This document shows positions 17,896 to 26,983 of a DNA stretch of 64,000 nt, piece by piece. The stretch covers positions 186,001 to 250,000 of the forward strand of contig NZ_VIGX01000001.1 in NCBI RefSeq assembly GCF_007858475.1. The letters are read 5' to 3'. The notes beneath the pieces are model-generated. The model saw only the letters and a list, made by a program, of their open reading frames with translations, made no database searches and had not been told where the DNA came from. The translations under genes and the position numbers were made by a program. The DNA comes from Tsukamurella conjunctivitidis (GTDB taxonomy: Bacteria; Actinomycetota; Actinomycetes; Mycobacteriales; Mycobacteriaceae). Positions within the stretch are counted from its first letter, which is position 1. Every line of letters begins with the position of its first letter.

Positions 17896-18999
17896 ATGCG
17901 CACACCACTGTGCGACGACCTGGGCATCCAGTACCCGGTCATCGCGTTCACCCCGTCGGAGCACGTCGCCGCAGCGGTCTCCCGGGCCGGCGGCCTCGGC
18001 GTGCTCGGCTGCGTCCGGTTCAACGATCCCGACGAGCTCGACGCCGTCCTCGACTGGATGGACGCCAACACCGACGGCCGGCCCTACGGCGTCGACATCG
18101 TCATGCCGAACAAGGTGCCCACCGAGGGCACGGCCACGGACCTCACCGAGCTCATCCCCGAGGAGCACCGGGACTTCGTGGAGCGCACGCTGCGCGAGCT
18201 GGGAGTCCCCGAGCTGCCCGACGGTGCCGCCGGCGCCGGCGTGCTCGGCTGGCTGCACTCGGTGGCGCGCTCGCACGTCGACGTCGCCCTCAAGCACCGG
18301 ATCGCGTTGATCGCCAACGCCCTCGGCTCGCCGCCCGCGGACGTGATCGACGCGGCGCACGAGCACGGCGTCAAGGTCGCCGCCCTCGCCGGCCGCGCGA
18401 AGCACGCCCGCGCCCACGTCGACAACGGCGTCGACATCGTCATCGCGCAGGGTTACGAGGCGGGCGGCCACACCGGCGAGATCGCGTCCATGGTGCTGCT
18501 CCCCGAGATCGTCGACGAGGTGGGCGAGGACGCCACGGTCGTCGCCGCCGGCGGCATCGGGTCCGGGCGGCAGATCGCCGCCGCACTGACCCTCGGCGCC
18601 GACGGGGTGTGGATGGGCTCGTACTGGCTCACCACCACGGAGTACCTCGAGACGCACACGAAATCGCAGACGATGCAGGACGCCCTCGTCGCCGCGACGA
18701 GCGCGGACACGGTCCGCACCCGGATCTTCTCCGGGAAGCCGGCCCGCCTGCTCAAGACCCGCTGGACCCAGGCGTGGGAGGCGCCGGGCGCACCGTCGGC
18801 CCTGCCCATGCCCCTGCAGAACCTGCTGGTGGGGGAGGCGCACACGCGCATCCACGCCTCCGGCGATCCCTCGGTGGTCGCCATGCCGGTCGGCCAGATC
18901 GTGGGCCGGATGAATGCCGTACGGCCGGTCGCCGAGATCATGACGGAGCTGGTCGGTGAGTTCGAGGATGCCGTCGACCGCCTGAACCTGGCACGCTGA
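17896..18999 (+). CDS. Nitronate monooxygenase-family flavoprotein
   Basis: The 367-aa TIM-barrel flavoprotein opens with CDDLGIQYPVIAFTPSEHVAAAVSRAGGLGVLGCVRF and has the flavin-binding segments IAQGYEAGGHTGE and VAAGGIGSGRQIAAALTLGADGVWMGS. It is related to IpdC but longer, with a different C-terminal half. A strong AGGAGG ribosome site precedes the ATG. The KstR box 32 bases upstream suggests it is steroid-induced together with the two following genes. Its reaction could be an FMN-dependent enoyl reduction or oxidation; I cannot name the substrate. Confidence 0.8.
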   Translation: MRTPLCDDLGIQYPVIAFTPSEHVAAAVSRAGGLGVLGCVRFNDPDELDAVLDWMDANTDGRPYGVDIVMPNKVPTEGTATDLTELIPEEHRDFVERTLRELGVPELPDGAAGAGVLGWLHSVARSHVDVALKHRIALIANALGSPPADVIDAAHEHGVKVAALAGRAKHARAHVDNGVDIVIAQGYEAGGHTGEIASMVLLPEIVDEVGEDATVVAAGGIGSGRQIAAALTLGADGVWMGSYWLTTTEYLETHTKSQTMQDALVAATSADTVRTRIFSGKPARLLKTRWTQAWEAPGAPSALPMPLQNLLVGEAHTRIHASGDPSVVAMPVGQIVGRMNAVRPVAEIMTELVGEFEDAVDRLNLAR

Positions 19000-19003
19000 C
19001 CCC

Positions 19004-19501
19004 ATGGGAACGAATCAGCGCGGCACGATCCAGATGACCGAGGCGGAGGTCGAGGAGTTCCTCGAGCGCAGCCGCACCGCCACCATCGCCACCATCGGCG
19101 CGAACGGGGCGCCCCACCTCGTCGCCATGTGGTACGCCGTCGTCGACGGTGACCTCTGGATCGAGACCAAGGCCAAGTCGCAGAAGGTCGTGAATCTGCG
19201 CCGCAATCCGATCATGAGCGCCTCGATCGAGTCCGGCCATTCGTACGACTCGCTGCGCGGTATCACCATCGAGGGCGTCGCCGAGATCGTCGAGGACGAG
19301 GCGACGGTGCGCGCGGTCTGCGAGCAGGTCTACGAGCGCTACTTCGGGCCGTACACCGAGGAACTCAAGCCGGCGATCGACGCGATGATGAACAAGCGGG
19401 TCGCCGTGCGCCTGCGCGGGAACCGCGTGCGCAGCTGGGATCACCGCAAGCTCGGCATGCCCGAGATGCCCGTCAGCGGAAGCACCGCGGCGTACCTGTA
19501 G
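19004..19501 (+). CDS. PPOX-class FMN/F420-binding protein
   Basis: The 165-aa protein of the pyridoxamine-phosphate-oxidase-like split barrel has the N-terminal block ATIATIGANGAPHLVAMWYAVVDGDLWIET, followed by KVVNLRRNPIMSASIESG. Such actinobacterial proteins often use F420 or FMN to reduce small molecules. It begins 4 bases after the NMO stop and is surely co-transcribed. A second possible start (ATG at 19034) would remove 10 residues. A steroid substrate is suggested only by the KstR box in front of the operon. Confidence 0.75.
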   Translation: MGTNQRGTIQMTEAEVEEFLERSRTATIATIGANGAPHLVAMWYAVVDGDLWIETKAKSQKVVNLRRNPIMSASIESGHSYDSLRGITIEGVAEIVEDEATVRAVCEQVYERYFGPYTEELKPAIDAMMNKRVAVRLRGNRVRSWDHRKLGMPEMPVSGSTAAYL

Positions 19502-19509
19502 GGGCGGAG

Positions 19510-20196
19510 ATGCCCGGATCGCACGCGCAGTCGGACGCCGCCGCGGGGATGGTCGAGATCAGCCCGTGCGTCGGCGGTCTCGTGCGGACATGGTCGTCCG
19601 ACGGTGCCTCCCGGCTCTGGTCGGTGCCGGACGACGGCTGGCTCCGCGAGGCCCAGGGAACGGGCCGGATCGGCCGGGTCTCCCGCAAGGGGGGCCGGTA
19701 CCGCGAGGCCGCGGAGCTCTTCGAGAAGGACGGTGCGCTCCGCGTGCGGCCCCGTGTCCCGATGCGGGCGGAGGACGGGAGCCTCACGATGGAGGCGCGG
19801 GTGGTCGCGCTCGGTCCGGAGAAGCGGGCCTCCCGTGCGACCTTCGAGGACTTCCGGGAGGTGCTCACGCGAGCGGTGGCGCACTGCGCCGACACCGACG
19901 AGTACCTGGTGGTCGAGCGGGGCGCGCACGACGCCGGGAGGGAACCCTTCTGTCTCTTCGCCGTCCTGCCGGCCGGCGAGGCGCCGGGCGTCTTCGTCAC
20001 CGTCGTCGAGACAGCGCCGTCGCCGCGGGACTCGGAGCTGTGGGCGCCCTACGTCGACGAATGGGATCGGACGGCGACGATCAGCGCACCGTCGAATCCC
20101 GATACCGTGGCGACCGCCCCGACCGTGATGATCGAAGCGATCAGCCGCTGGGACCTCGACCCGTGGGACCTCGCCTTCACTTTCGGCCGACGGTGA
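19510..20196 (+). CDS. Conserved-looking protein of unknown function
   Basis: The 228-aa protein is unrecognised. It is rich in charged residues, has no signal peptide or membrane segment, and has a C-terminus ending ISRWDLDPWDLAFTFGRR. A middle segment (FREVLTRAVAHCADTDEYLVVERGAHDAGREPFCLFAVLPA) looks like a globular core of beta strands. It follows the PPOX gene by 8 bases with good codon usage, so it is a real gene in the NMO operon. It ends 3 bases before the convergent LLM-type gene. Confidence 0.6.
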   Translation: MPGSHAQSDAAAGMVEISPCVGGLVRTWSSDGASRLWSVPDDGWLREAQGTGRIGRVSRKGGRYREAAELFEKDGALRVRPRVPMRAEDGSLTMEARVVALGPEKRASRATFEDFREVLTRAVAHCADTDEYLVVERGAHDAGREPFCLFAVLPAGEAPGVFVTVVETAPSPRDSELWAPYVDEWDRTATISAPSNPDTVATAPTVMIEAISRWDLDPWDLAFTFGRR

Positions 20197-20199
20197 CGC

Positions 20200-21219
20200 T
20201 CAGCCCCGGGCCGCCTCCGCGAGCGCGCGCAGGGTCGGCTCGTCGCGCACACCGCTGAACAGCACCGTCGTGACCGGCGAGTCCCGCCACAGCTCGAGCC
20301 GCTCGGCGATGCGATCGATCGGACCGAGGAGCGCGATCGAATCGGCCAGCTCGTCGGGGACCGCGGCGATGGCACCCGCGCGATCGCCGGCGAGGAACTT
20401 CTCCTGGACGGCCACCGCGGCGTCGGCGAATCCGAGCCGCCCGATGAGGTCGAGGTGGAAGTTCGTCGACTTGTGGCCCATGCCGCCGATGTAGAAGGCG
20501 AGCGGGATCTTCGCCTGGGTGAGGGCGGCCTCGAGATCGTCGGAGACGATCACGGAGACGGTCGCGGCGATCTCGAAATCGGGGGAGCGCCCCGCGAGGG
20601 ACCCGCCGAAGACGCTGTCGACCTGCTGCGGGTCCACGAACAGCGGCAGCCAGCCGTCGGCGATCTCCGTCGACATCGCCACGTTCTTGGGCCCCTCCGC
20701 GCCGAGGAAGATCGGGATGCGCGGCCGCACCGGCAGCGCGATCGACTTCAGCGGCTTCCCGAGCCCGGTGCCGCCGGGCAAGGGCAGCGGGTAATGCGGT
20801 CCTGCGCTGGTCACGGGCGCCTCGCGGGCGATCACCTGGCGCACGATGTCGACGTACTCGCGGGTGCGGGCGAGCGGCTTCGGGAACGGGTTCCCGTACC
20901 AGCCCTCCGCGACCTGCGGCCCGGACGCGCCCAGGCCGAGCACCATGCGGCCGCCCGAGAGGCCGTCGATGGTGAGAGCGTGCATCGCGGTGGCGGTGGG
21001 CGTCCGGGCCGGGATCTGCGCCACGGCGGTGCCGAGCTTGATCCGCTTCGTGCGCGATCCGTACCAGGCCAGTGTGGAGAAGGCGTCGGAGCCGTAGGCC
21101 TCGGCGGTGAAGACGTAGTCGTAGCCGAGTTCGTCGGCGGCGACCACCGCCGCGGTGTGGTCCTCCGGCCCACGGGTCCAGTAGCCGAGGTTGATGCCCA
21201 GATTGAGATCGTTGACCAT
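20200..21219 (-). CDS. LLM-class F420-dependent oxidoreductase (Rv3520c-like)
   Basis: The 339-aa luciferase-like TIM barrel shows NLGINLGYWTRGPEDHTAAVVAADELGYDYVFTAEAYGSDAFSTLAWYGSRTKRIKLGTAVAQIPARTPTATAMHA, then LSGGRMVLGLGASGPQVAEGWYG and IPIFLGAEGPKNVAMSTEIADGWLPLF. These blocks match F420-dependent family members and the M. tuberculosis protein in the cholesterol region (Rv3520c). The ATG is 11 bases from a perfect KstR box. The exact step in sterol metabolism is not established; an F420-dependent oxidation or reduction is inferred. Confidence 0.82.
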   Translation of the reverse strand: MVNDLNLGINLGYWTRGPEDHTAAVVAADELGYDYVFTAEAYGSDAFSTLAWYGSRTKRIKLGTAVAQIPARTPTATAMHALTIDGLSGGRMVLGLGASGPQVAEGWYGNPFPKPLARTREYVDIVRQVIAREAPVTSAGPHYPLPLPGGTGLGKPLKSIALPVRPRIPIFLGAEGPKNVAMSTEIADGWLPLFVDPQQVDSVFGGSLAGRSPDFEIAATVSVIVSDDLEAALTQAKIPLAFYIGGMGHKSTNFHLDLIGRLGFADAAVAVQEKFLAGDRAGAIAAVPDELADSIALLGPIDRIAERLELWRDSPVTTVLFSGVRDEPTLRALAEAARG

Positions 21220-21229
21220 TCCCCAAATC

Positions 21230-21243
21230 TAGAACAAGTTCTA
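21230..21243. promoter_or_regulatory. KstR operator between LLM oxidoreductase and aldehyde dehydrogenase
   Basis: TAGAACAAGTTCTA is an exact consensus palindrome. It sits 11 bases before the LLM start on one strand and 22 bases before the aldehyde dehydrogenase start on the other, so it can repress both. Confidence 0.88.
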
Positions 21244-21264
21244 GGGTTTGGGTTACAGTTCGGT

Positions 21265-22845
21265 ATGGCTTCGCCCACGCAGATCGACAGCACCCTGCCC
21301 GCGCGCGTCACCGACGAGCTGATCGAGCGCCTCACCGCGCTGGTGGTCGCCGACGGCAGTCGCGATCCGTTCACCATGACCGAGGTGTTCACGGGTGCGC
21401 CCATCGGATCACTCCCGCAGTCCACGCCGAGCGATGTGGTCGCCGCCTTCGCCTCCGCGCGGGAGGCGCAGAGGCAGTGGGCCCAGAAGACTCTGGAGGA
21501 ACGGCTCGCCGTCTTCCGGCGTCTGCACGAGTTGATCCTCGAGAACAACGAACTGCTCGTCGACCTCATCCAGAGCGGCACCGGCAAGAACCGGCGGATG
21601 GCCTTCGAGGAGTCCTGCGACGTCCCGATGGTGATCAGCCACTACCTCAAAACGGCGCCCAAGCTGCTCCGCTCGCGCCGCCGCGGCGGCCCCGTGCCGG
21701 TGGTCAGCAACTCGGTGGAGCTGCACCGCCCCAAGGGCGTCATCGGCGTCATCGCGCCGTGGAACTTCCCCTTCGCGATGGCCCTCTCCGACGCGATCCC
21801 CGCCCTCATCGCCGGCAACGGCGTGGTACTCAAGCCCGACAACAAGACCGCGCTCGCCGCGCTCTACGGCGTCGAGCTGCTGCGCCGCGCGGGAGCGCCC
21901 GAGGGGCTGTTCCAGGTGGTGTGTGGGCAGGGGCCCGATGTGGGCCCCGCGCTCATCGACGAGTCGGACTTCGTCATGTTCACCGGCTCCAGTGCGACCG
22001 GAACGACCGTCGGTGAGCGGGCCGGCCGCAACCTCATCGGCTGCAGCCTCGAGCTCGGCGGCAAGAATCCGATGATCGTGCTCGACGACGTGGACCTCGA
22101 CGAGGCCATCACGTCGGCGATCTTCGCCGTCTTCGCCAACGCGGGCCAGGCCTGCATGCACATCGAGCGGATGTACATCCACGAGAACATCTTCGACGAG
22201 TTCTCCCGCCGGTTCGTCGCGGCCGCGGGCGCGCTGAAGCTGGGCGCGACCTACGACTACGGGCCCGACATGGGCTCGCTGGCCTCGCCCGACCAGCTGC
22301 GGCGCGTCGCCGCGCACGTGGAGGACGCCCGCGCCAAGGGCGCGACGGTGCTGTGCGGTGGCCGGGAACGCACCGACGTCGGCCCCGCCTTCTACGCGCC
22401 GACCGTCCTCACCGGCGTCACCCCCGACATGCATCTCGCCTCGGCCGAGACCTTCGGCCCCGTCGTCGCGCTGTTCCGCTACTCGAGCGACGAGGAGGCC
22501 ATCCGCCTCGCCAACGACACCCGCTACGGCCTCAACGCCAGCGTGTGGGGCAAGGACCTGCGCCGCGCGGCGCGGATCGGCGCGCAGCTGGAGGCGGGCA
22601 ACGTCAACATCAACGACGGTTTCGCCGCATCCTTCGCGAGCAAGGGCACGCCGTCGGGCGGGTGGAAGGCCTCGGGCGTGGGCGTGCGCCACGGCGACGC
22701 CGGCCTGCTCAAGTACACCGACACCACGAACCTCGCGACCCTGAAGCAGCAGGTCTACAACCCGCGCCCGGGGCAGAGCTACGAGCAGTACGCCCAGCAG
22801 ACCAAGCAGGTACTGCGCTGGATGCGCAAGCTGCGCATCCGCTGA
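21265..22845 (+). CDS. GabD2-like NAD(P)-dependent aldehyde dehydrogenase
   Basis: The 526-aa aldehyde dehydrogenase carries the PWNFPFAMALSDAIPALIAGN cofactor segment, FTGSSATG, the general base in LELGGKNP and the catalytic Cys297 in FANAGQACMHIER. Overall it resembles mycobacterial GabD2, which oxidises succinic semialdehyde, and has a C-terminal extension of about 35 residues (YNPRPGQSYEQYAQQTKQVLRWMRKLRIR). The KstR box at 21230 suggests steroid control. A role in oxidising a C26 steroid aldehyde or a degradation-product semialdehyde is inference. Confidence 0.82.
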   Translation: MASPTQIDSTLPARVTDELIERLTALVVADGSRDPFTMTEVFTGAPIGSLPQSTPSDVVAAFASAREAQRQWAQKTLEERLAVFRRLHELILENNELLVDLIQSGTGKNRRMAFEESCDVPMVISHYLKTAPKLLRSRRRGGPVPVVSNSVELHRPKGVIGVIAPWNFPFAMALSDAIPALIAGNGVVLKPDNKTALAALYGVELLRRAGAPEGLFQVVCGQGPDVGPALIDESDFVMFTGSSATGTTVGERAGRNLIGCSLELGGKNPMIVLDDVDLDEAITSAIFAVFANAGQACMHIERMYIHENIFDEFSRRFVAAAGALKLGATYDYGPDMGSLASPDQLRRVAAHVEDARAKGATVLCGGRERTDVGPAFYAPTVLTGVTPDMHLASAETFGPVVALFRYSSDEEAIRLANDTRYGLNASVWGKDLRRAARIGAQLEAGNVNINDGFAASFASKGTPSGGWKASGVGVRHGDAGLLKYTDTTNLATLKQQVYNPRPGQSYEQYAQQTKQVLRWMRKLRIR

Positions 22846-22897
22846 TCGGGCCACCGCGACGGCGGTCCGCAGGTCCGTCCGCGACTACGCTGGCCGG

Positions 22898-25800
22898 GTG
22901 CACGACGGCAGCGCTCCCGACGATGCGGCGATGATCGGCGTCCTCGGCCCGATCGTCGCCGGCGGGCGACCCGTGCCCGGAGTCCGGGCGCGGCGGCTGC
23001 TGGTCGCACTCGTGCTCGCCGACGGCCGCCCGGTCAGTGCCGACCGGCTCGTCGACGACGTGTGGGGCGACGATCCGCCCAAGTCGCCGCACGCCGCGCT
23101 GCACACGCAGATCTCGCGCGTGCGCGCGCTGGTCCGGCCCGCTCCGCTGGAGGCCGTCGCCGGCGGCTACCGCCTCGACGCGGATTCCGATCTCGCCCGG
23201 GCCGAGGCCGCGCTGCGCACCGGCGACAACGAGGCGCGCGCCGTGCGGCTGTGGCGCGGCGTCCCCGGAGACGACCTGGACGACGGTGGTCCGGCGGGCG
23301 AGCTCGCCCGCCGCGCCGCGCTCGCCTTCGATCGACTGGAGGCGCGGGTGGCCGCTGCGGCACTCGGGGCGGGCGACTTCGACGGGGCCCGGGCGATCGC
23401 CGAGCGCCGGATCGCCGCCGATCCGCTCGACGAACCCGCCCGGGTCGTCCTCATGCGGGCTCTCGCCGGAACGGGCCGGATCACGGAGGCGCTCGCCGCG
23501 TACGCGGACCTGCGGCGCAGCTCGATCACCGAACTGGGCGCCGAGCCGGGCGAGGAGGCCGCGCGGCTGCACCGCGAACTGCTCGAGAGCAGCGCCCCGG
23601 CACCGTCGGCACCCGCACGCGGGCCCGTCGTGGGACTCCCGGCCGAGATCACTCCGCTGATCGGGCGCGACGGCGAGGTCGCCGAGCTGGTCCGCCTGTT
23701 GGGGGAGGCGAGGGTCGTCACCGTGCAGGGCCCGGGCGGCGTGGGGAAGACGCGCATCGCGGAGGCGGTCGGCGCCGCCGCTGCGGACGCCGGCACGGCG
23801 GTCTACTACGTGCCGCTCGCCGCGGTCCGCTCGGCGGAGGGCGTGCTGCCGGCGATCTCCCGCGTGCTCGGTCTCGCGGAATCCGATCTCGGTGCGGACG
23901 GGATGCCGCGCAGGGCGGTCCGGGACCTCGGCGCCCGTGTGCTGGAGACCCTGGGCCGCCGGCGTTGCCTCGTCGTGCTGGACAACTGTGAGCAGGTCGT
24001 CGATGCCTGTGCCGACGTCGTGGCCGACCTCGTGGCCGGTGCGCCCGGCGTGACGGTGCTCGCGACCAGCCGCTCGCCCCTGCAGATCCGGGCCGAGCGG
24101 GTGTACCCGCTGCCCGTCCTCGCGACCGCCGGAGCGGGGTCCGCCGCGGTCGAGCTGTTCGCGCAGCGCGCCCGCGCCGTCCGTCCCGACGTGCCGCTCC
24201 CGGAGGACGCGGTCGCCGAGCTGTGTCGCCGCCTGGACGGACTACCGCTGGCGATCGAGCTGGCCGCCGCCCGCGCGCGCACCCTCGGCGTCGAGGAGAT
24301 CACAGCACGGTTGGAGCAGCGCTTCGCGCTCCTGCGATCACCCGACCGATCCGCGCCCGACCGGCACCGCACATTGCACGCGGTGATCGAATGGAGCTGG
24401 GAACTACTGGAACCCGAGGCGCAGCTGAGCCTGCGGCGCCTGTGCCGCTTCCCGGCCGGGTTCGACACCGCCGCGGCGGCAGCGGCGACGGGGCTGGATG
24501 CGGTGGCACTCGACGATGCGCTGGTGTCGCTCGCGAATCAGTCGCTGTTGCACGTCGCGGAGAGCGCGGGCCGCACCCGGTACCGGATGCTGGAGACGGT
24601 GCGCGAGTTCGGCGAGGAGCGGCTCATCGAGGCGCCGCCGTCGGCGGACGGGACGCCGGAGGGTGTCGTGGTGGACCGCGCGATGGCGTCGTGGGCGGCG
24701 ACGCTCGCTGCGGGGATGTGGCGCGAATACCGTTCCGTCGGAGGACATGCGGTGATCGGCCGCCTCGCCGACGATCTGGAGAACCTGGCGTTCGTGCTCC
24801 GCCACGCCGTCGACGCCCTGGTCGCGGGTGATCGCGCCGCGGTGTGGACCGTGATCCGCGTCTTCCCCCTGCTCGCCGGCCTGTGGTCGATGCGCAGCCT
24901 GCACGCCCAGGTGCAGGAACTGGGCATCCGGATCGTCGAGGCACTGCCGGACCCGCGGGAATCCCTCGCCGCGGGGCTCACCGACGAGGACCGGGGACTG
25001 TGGCAGGCCGCCGTGCTCGCGGCGTGCGCCGCGCCCGGAGCCGATCCGAAGGCGCGGCACATCGCGCGGGGGCGCACCATGATCCGTCGGCTGCACCGGC
25101 CCGAGCGGACGCTCCTCGACGCGGTCGACTACTTCTGCGCCGCGTTCCTGCAACGCTCGGTGAACGGTCTTCTCCGTCTCGTGCTCGCGGGGGTCTCCTC
25201 GCCCGTGGACGACGTCCGGCTGCACGCGCTCGCGGCGCGGATGAACCTGCGCGAGAACAGCGGCGATCTCGCCGGCGCCCTCAAGGATTCCGCTGCGATC
25301 GGCGCGATCAGCCGGCCCGGCGACGCCTGGACGGAGGCGATGCTCGCGATGAGCACCGCGAGCATCTTCGGTCAGCAGGCCCGCTGGGGCGAAGCGGAAG
25401 TGCGCTACCGCACGGCCGCGGAGAAGCTGGCCTCGATCGGCGCGGACGAGGACGCCAAGCAGGCGACGGCCTACCTGGTGGCGAGCCTGTGCTCGTTGGG
25501 CCGGATCGACGAGGCGGCGGCGCTCCATCGCGGTCTGCAGGGCGCCTGGTCGCCGTCGGATCCGGATCCCGACGGCGGCCCCGAAGCGGTGGCCGCCATG
25601 ATGATCGGCACGGCCGAACTGACGCGTCTGCGGGGCGCGCCCGACGCGGCGCTCTACCTCCGCGCCGGCGAGCTCCTGGTGCGCCGGATCCCCAACGGCA
25701 GCAGGGACCCCGGCGGTGAGATGCTCGTCGCGATCGCCCTCCTCGGTGTCGTGGCCTGCGGTGCGCCGGAGACCGGCGGCGACCTCGTCGCCGCGCTGAT

Positions 25801-26125
25801 CGCCGGCGACGAGGCGATGTTCGGGATCACGGGCTACTGGGATCTGCCGCAGGCCGCGACGATGGCGCTCGCCGTCGGCGCCTACCTGGTGGCCACGGAG
25901 CCCACGTCCGAGGAGGCGGCCATCATGGTGGCGTTGGCCCACAGGCTCGGTGCGCGCCAGGACTATCCGGTGATGCACGAGACGGTGCGCCGGCTCGCGG
26001 ACCCGCCGGACGCGGCACCGGCCGAGTCCTGGCGCGCGCGGTCGGCGCGCATCGACGGACTGTCCCGGTCGCGCGCGGTCCGGCTCCTTCGGGAGACGAC
26101 CGCCGCGCTGCGCCGGAGGGCGTAG
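22898..26125 (+). CDS. AfsR/BTAD-type transcriptional regulator with NB-ARC ATPase
   Basis: The 1075-aa protein begins with a winged-helix OmpR-type DNA-binding region (residues about 8-75: IGVLGPIVAGG ... VSADRLVDDVWGDDPPKSPHAALHTQISRVR). A bacterial transcriptional activator (BTAD) helical domain follows, to about 235. An NB-ARC ATPase comes next, with Walker A GPGGVGKTR near 277-285 and a Walker B-like CLVVLDNCEQV near 350. The C-terminal half is helical repeats (TPR-like). A TACGCT -10-like hexamer only 7 bases before the GTG suggests a leaderless transcript. The ATG at 22931 is an alternative start. It has no visible tie to steroid genes; its targets are unknown. Confidence 0.75.
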   Translation: MHDGSAPDDAAMIGVLGPIVAGGRPVPGVRARRLLVALVLADGRPVSADRLVDDVWGDDPPKSPHAALHTQISRVRALVRPAPLEAVAGGYRLDADSDLARAEAALRTGDNEARAVRLWRGVPGDDLDDGGPAGELARRAALAFDRLEARVAAAALGAGDFDGARAIAERRIAADPLDEPARVVLMRALAGTGRITEALAAYADLRRSSITELGAEPGEEAARLHRELLESSAPAPSAPARGPVVGLPAEITPLIGRDGEVAELVRLLGEARVVTVQGPGGVGKTRIAEAVGAAAADAGTAVYYVPLAAVRSAEGVLPAISRVLGLAESDLGADGMPRRAVRDLGARVLETLGRRRCLVVLDNCEQVVDACADVVADLVAGAPGVTVLATSRSPLQIRAERVYPLPVLATAGAGSAAVELFAQRARAVRPDVPLPEDAVAELCRRLDGLPLAIELAAARARTLGVEEITARLEQRFALLRSPDRSAPDRHRTLHAVIEWSWELLEPEAQLSLRRLCRFPAGFDTAAAAAATGLDAVALDDALVSLANQSLLHVAESAGRTRYRMLETVREFGEERLIEAPPSADGTPEGVVVDRAMASWAATLAAGMWREYRSVGGHAVIGRLADDLENLAFVLRHAVDALVAGDRAAVWTVIRVFPLLAGLWSMRSLHAQVQELGIRIVEALPDPRESLAAGLTDEDRGLWQAAVLAACAAPGADPKARHIARGRTMIRRLHRPERTLLDAVDYFCAAFLQRSVNGLLRLVLAGVSSPVDDVRLHALAARMNLRENSGDLAGALKDSAAIGAISRPGDAWTEAMLAMSTASIFGQQARWGEAEVRYRTAAEKLASIGADEDAKQATAYLVASLCSLGRIDEAAALHRGLQGAWSPSDPDPDGGPEAVAAMMIGTAELTRLRGAPDAALYLRAGELLVRRIPNGSRDPGGEMLVAIALLGVVACGAPETGGDLVAALIAGDEAMFGITGYWDLPQAATMALAVGAYLVATEPTSEEAAIMVALAHRLGARQDYPVMHETVRRLADPPDAAPAESWRARSARIDGLSRSRAVRLLRETTAALRRRA

Positions 26126-26161
26126 CGCGGCGGCCGGTGGTGCGACTCGCGGACGCCCGTG

Positions 26162-26983
26162 TCAGCGGGCGTTGCGGATGTAGGCCCGCACGGCGAGCGG
26201 CGCGAAGATCGCGATGATCGCCAGCGCGCCGACCAGGCTCCACACCACGTGCACCCCGGCGTGTCCGGTGTTGCAGAGTTCGCGGATCGCCGAGACCAGG
26301 TGACTGATCGGGTTCACGTTCACGAAGGCCTGCAGCCAGCCCGGCATGGTCTCGACCGGCACGAAGGCGTTCGACAGGAAGGTCAGGGGGAACATGATCA
26401 TCATCGAGACGCCCTGCACCGACGTGGCCTTCTGCATCAGGCACCCCATGAGCGCGAAGATCCAGGAGACGGCGAAGCTGCAGAACAGGATCAGCACGGT
26501 GGAGGCGAGGACGCCGACCGGGTCCGGCCGCCAGCCCATCGCGATGCCCACGACGAAGGTGATGACCGTGGCGATGAGGTAACGCACGACGTCGGCGAGG
26601 AGCGCGCCGGCGAGCGGGCTGATGCGGGCGATCGGCAGCGACCGGAAGCGGTCGAAGACGCCCTTGTTCATGTCCTCACGGAGCTGGGTGCCCGTGACGA
26701 TCGAGGCGACGATCACGGTCTGCACGAGGATGCCGGGAATGATGACCGGCAGGTAGCTGTGCACGTCGCCGCTGATCGCGCCGCCGAAGATGTACGCGAA
26801 CATCAGGGTGAAGACGACGGGCTGCAGCACGACGTCGAAGAGTTGCTCCGGGTTGTGCCGGATCTTGAGGACGCCGCGCCAGCCCATGGTGAAGGACTGC
26901 TTGACGGTGTCGGCGAGGCCTATGTGGTTCGGGGCCGCGCGGTCGGGCGTGCGACCGGGGGCACGGGTGAGGGTGGTCGTCAT
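26162..26983 (-). CDS. DrrB-like ABC-2 transporter permease
   Basis: The 273-aa membrane protein has about six transmembrane segments. Typical ABC-2 features are IRHNPEQLFDVVLQPVVFTLMFAYIFGGAI and the FVPVETMPGWLQAFVNVNPISHLVSAIRELCNTG loop found in daunorubicin/drug exporters. The ATG at 26983 overlaps the stop of the ATPase gene by 4 bases, so the two are a coupled exporter. It lies downstream of the BTAD regulator on the opposite strand. The exported compound is unknown. Confidence 0.85.
   Translation of the reverse strand: MTTTLTRAPGRTPDRAAPNHIGLADTVKQSFTMGWRGVLKIRHNPEQLFDVVLQPVVFTLMFAYIFGGAISGDVHSYLPVIIPGILVQTVIVASIVTGTQLREDMNKGVFDRFRSLPIARISPLAGALLADVVRYLIATVITFVVGIAMGWRPDPVGVLASTVLILFCSFAVSWIFALMGCLMQKATSVQGVSMMIMFPLTFLSNAFVPVETMPGWLQAFVNVNPISHLVSAIRELCNTGHAGVHVVWSLVGALAIIAIFAPLAVRAYIRNAR

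Noticed and set aside
22940-26125. Long antisense frames opposite the BTAD regulator (for example 24404-25978 minus)
   Set aside because: They are shadows of the coding strand; no start site, no domain and Arg/His-rich composition.
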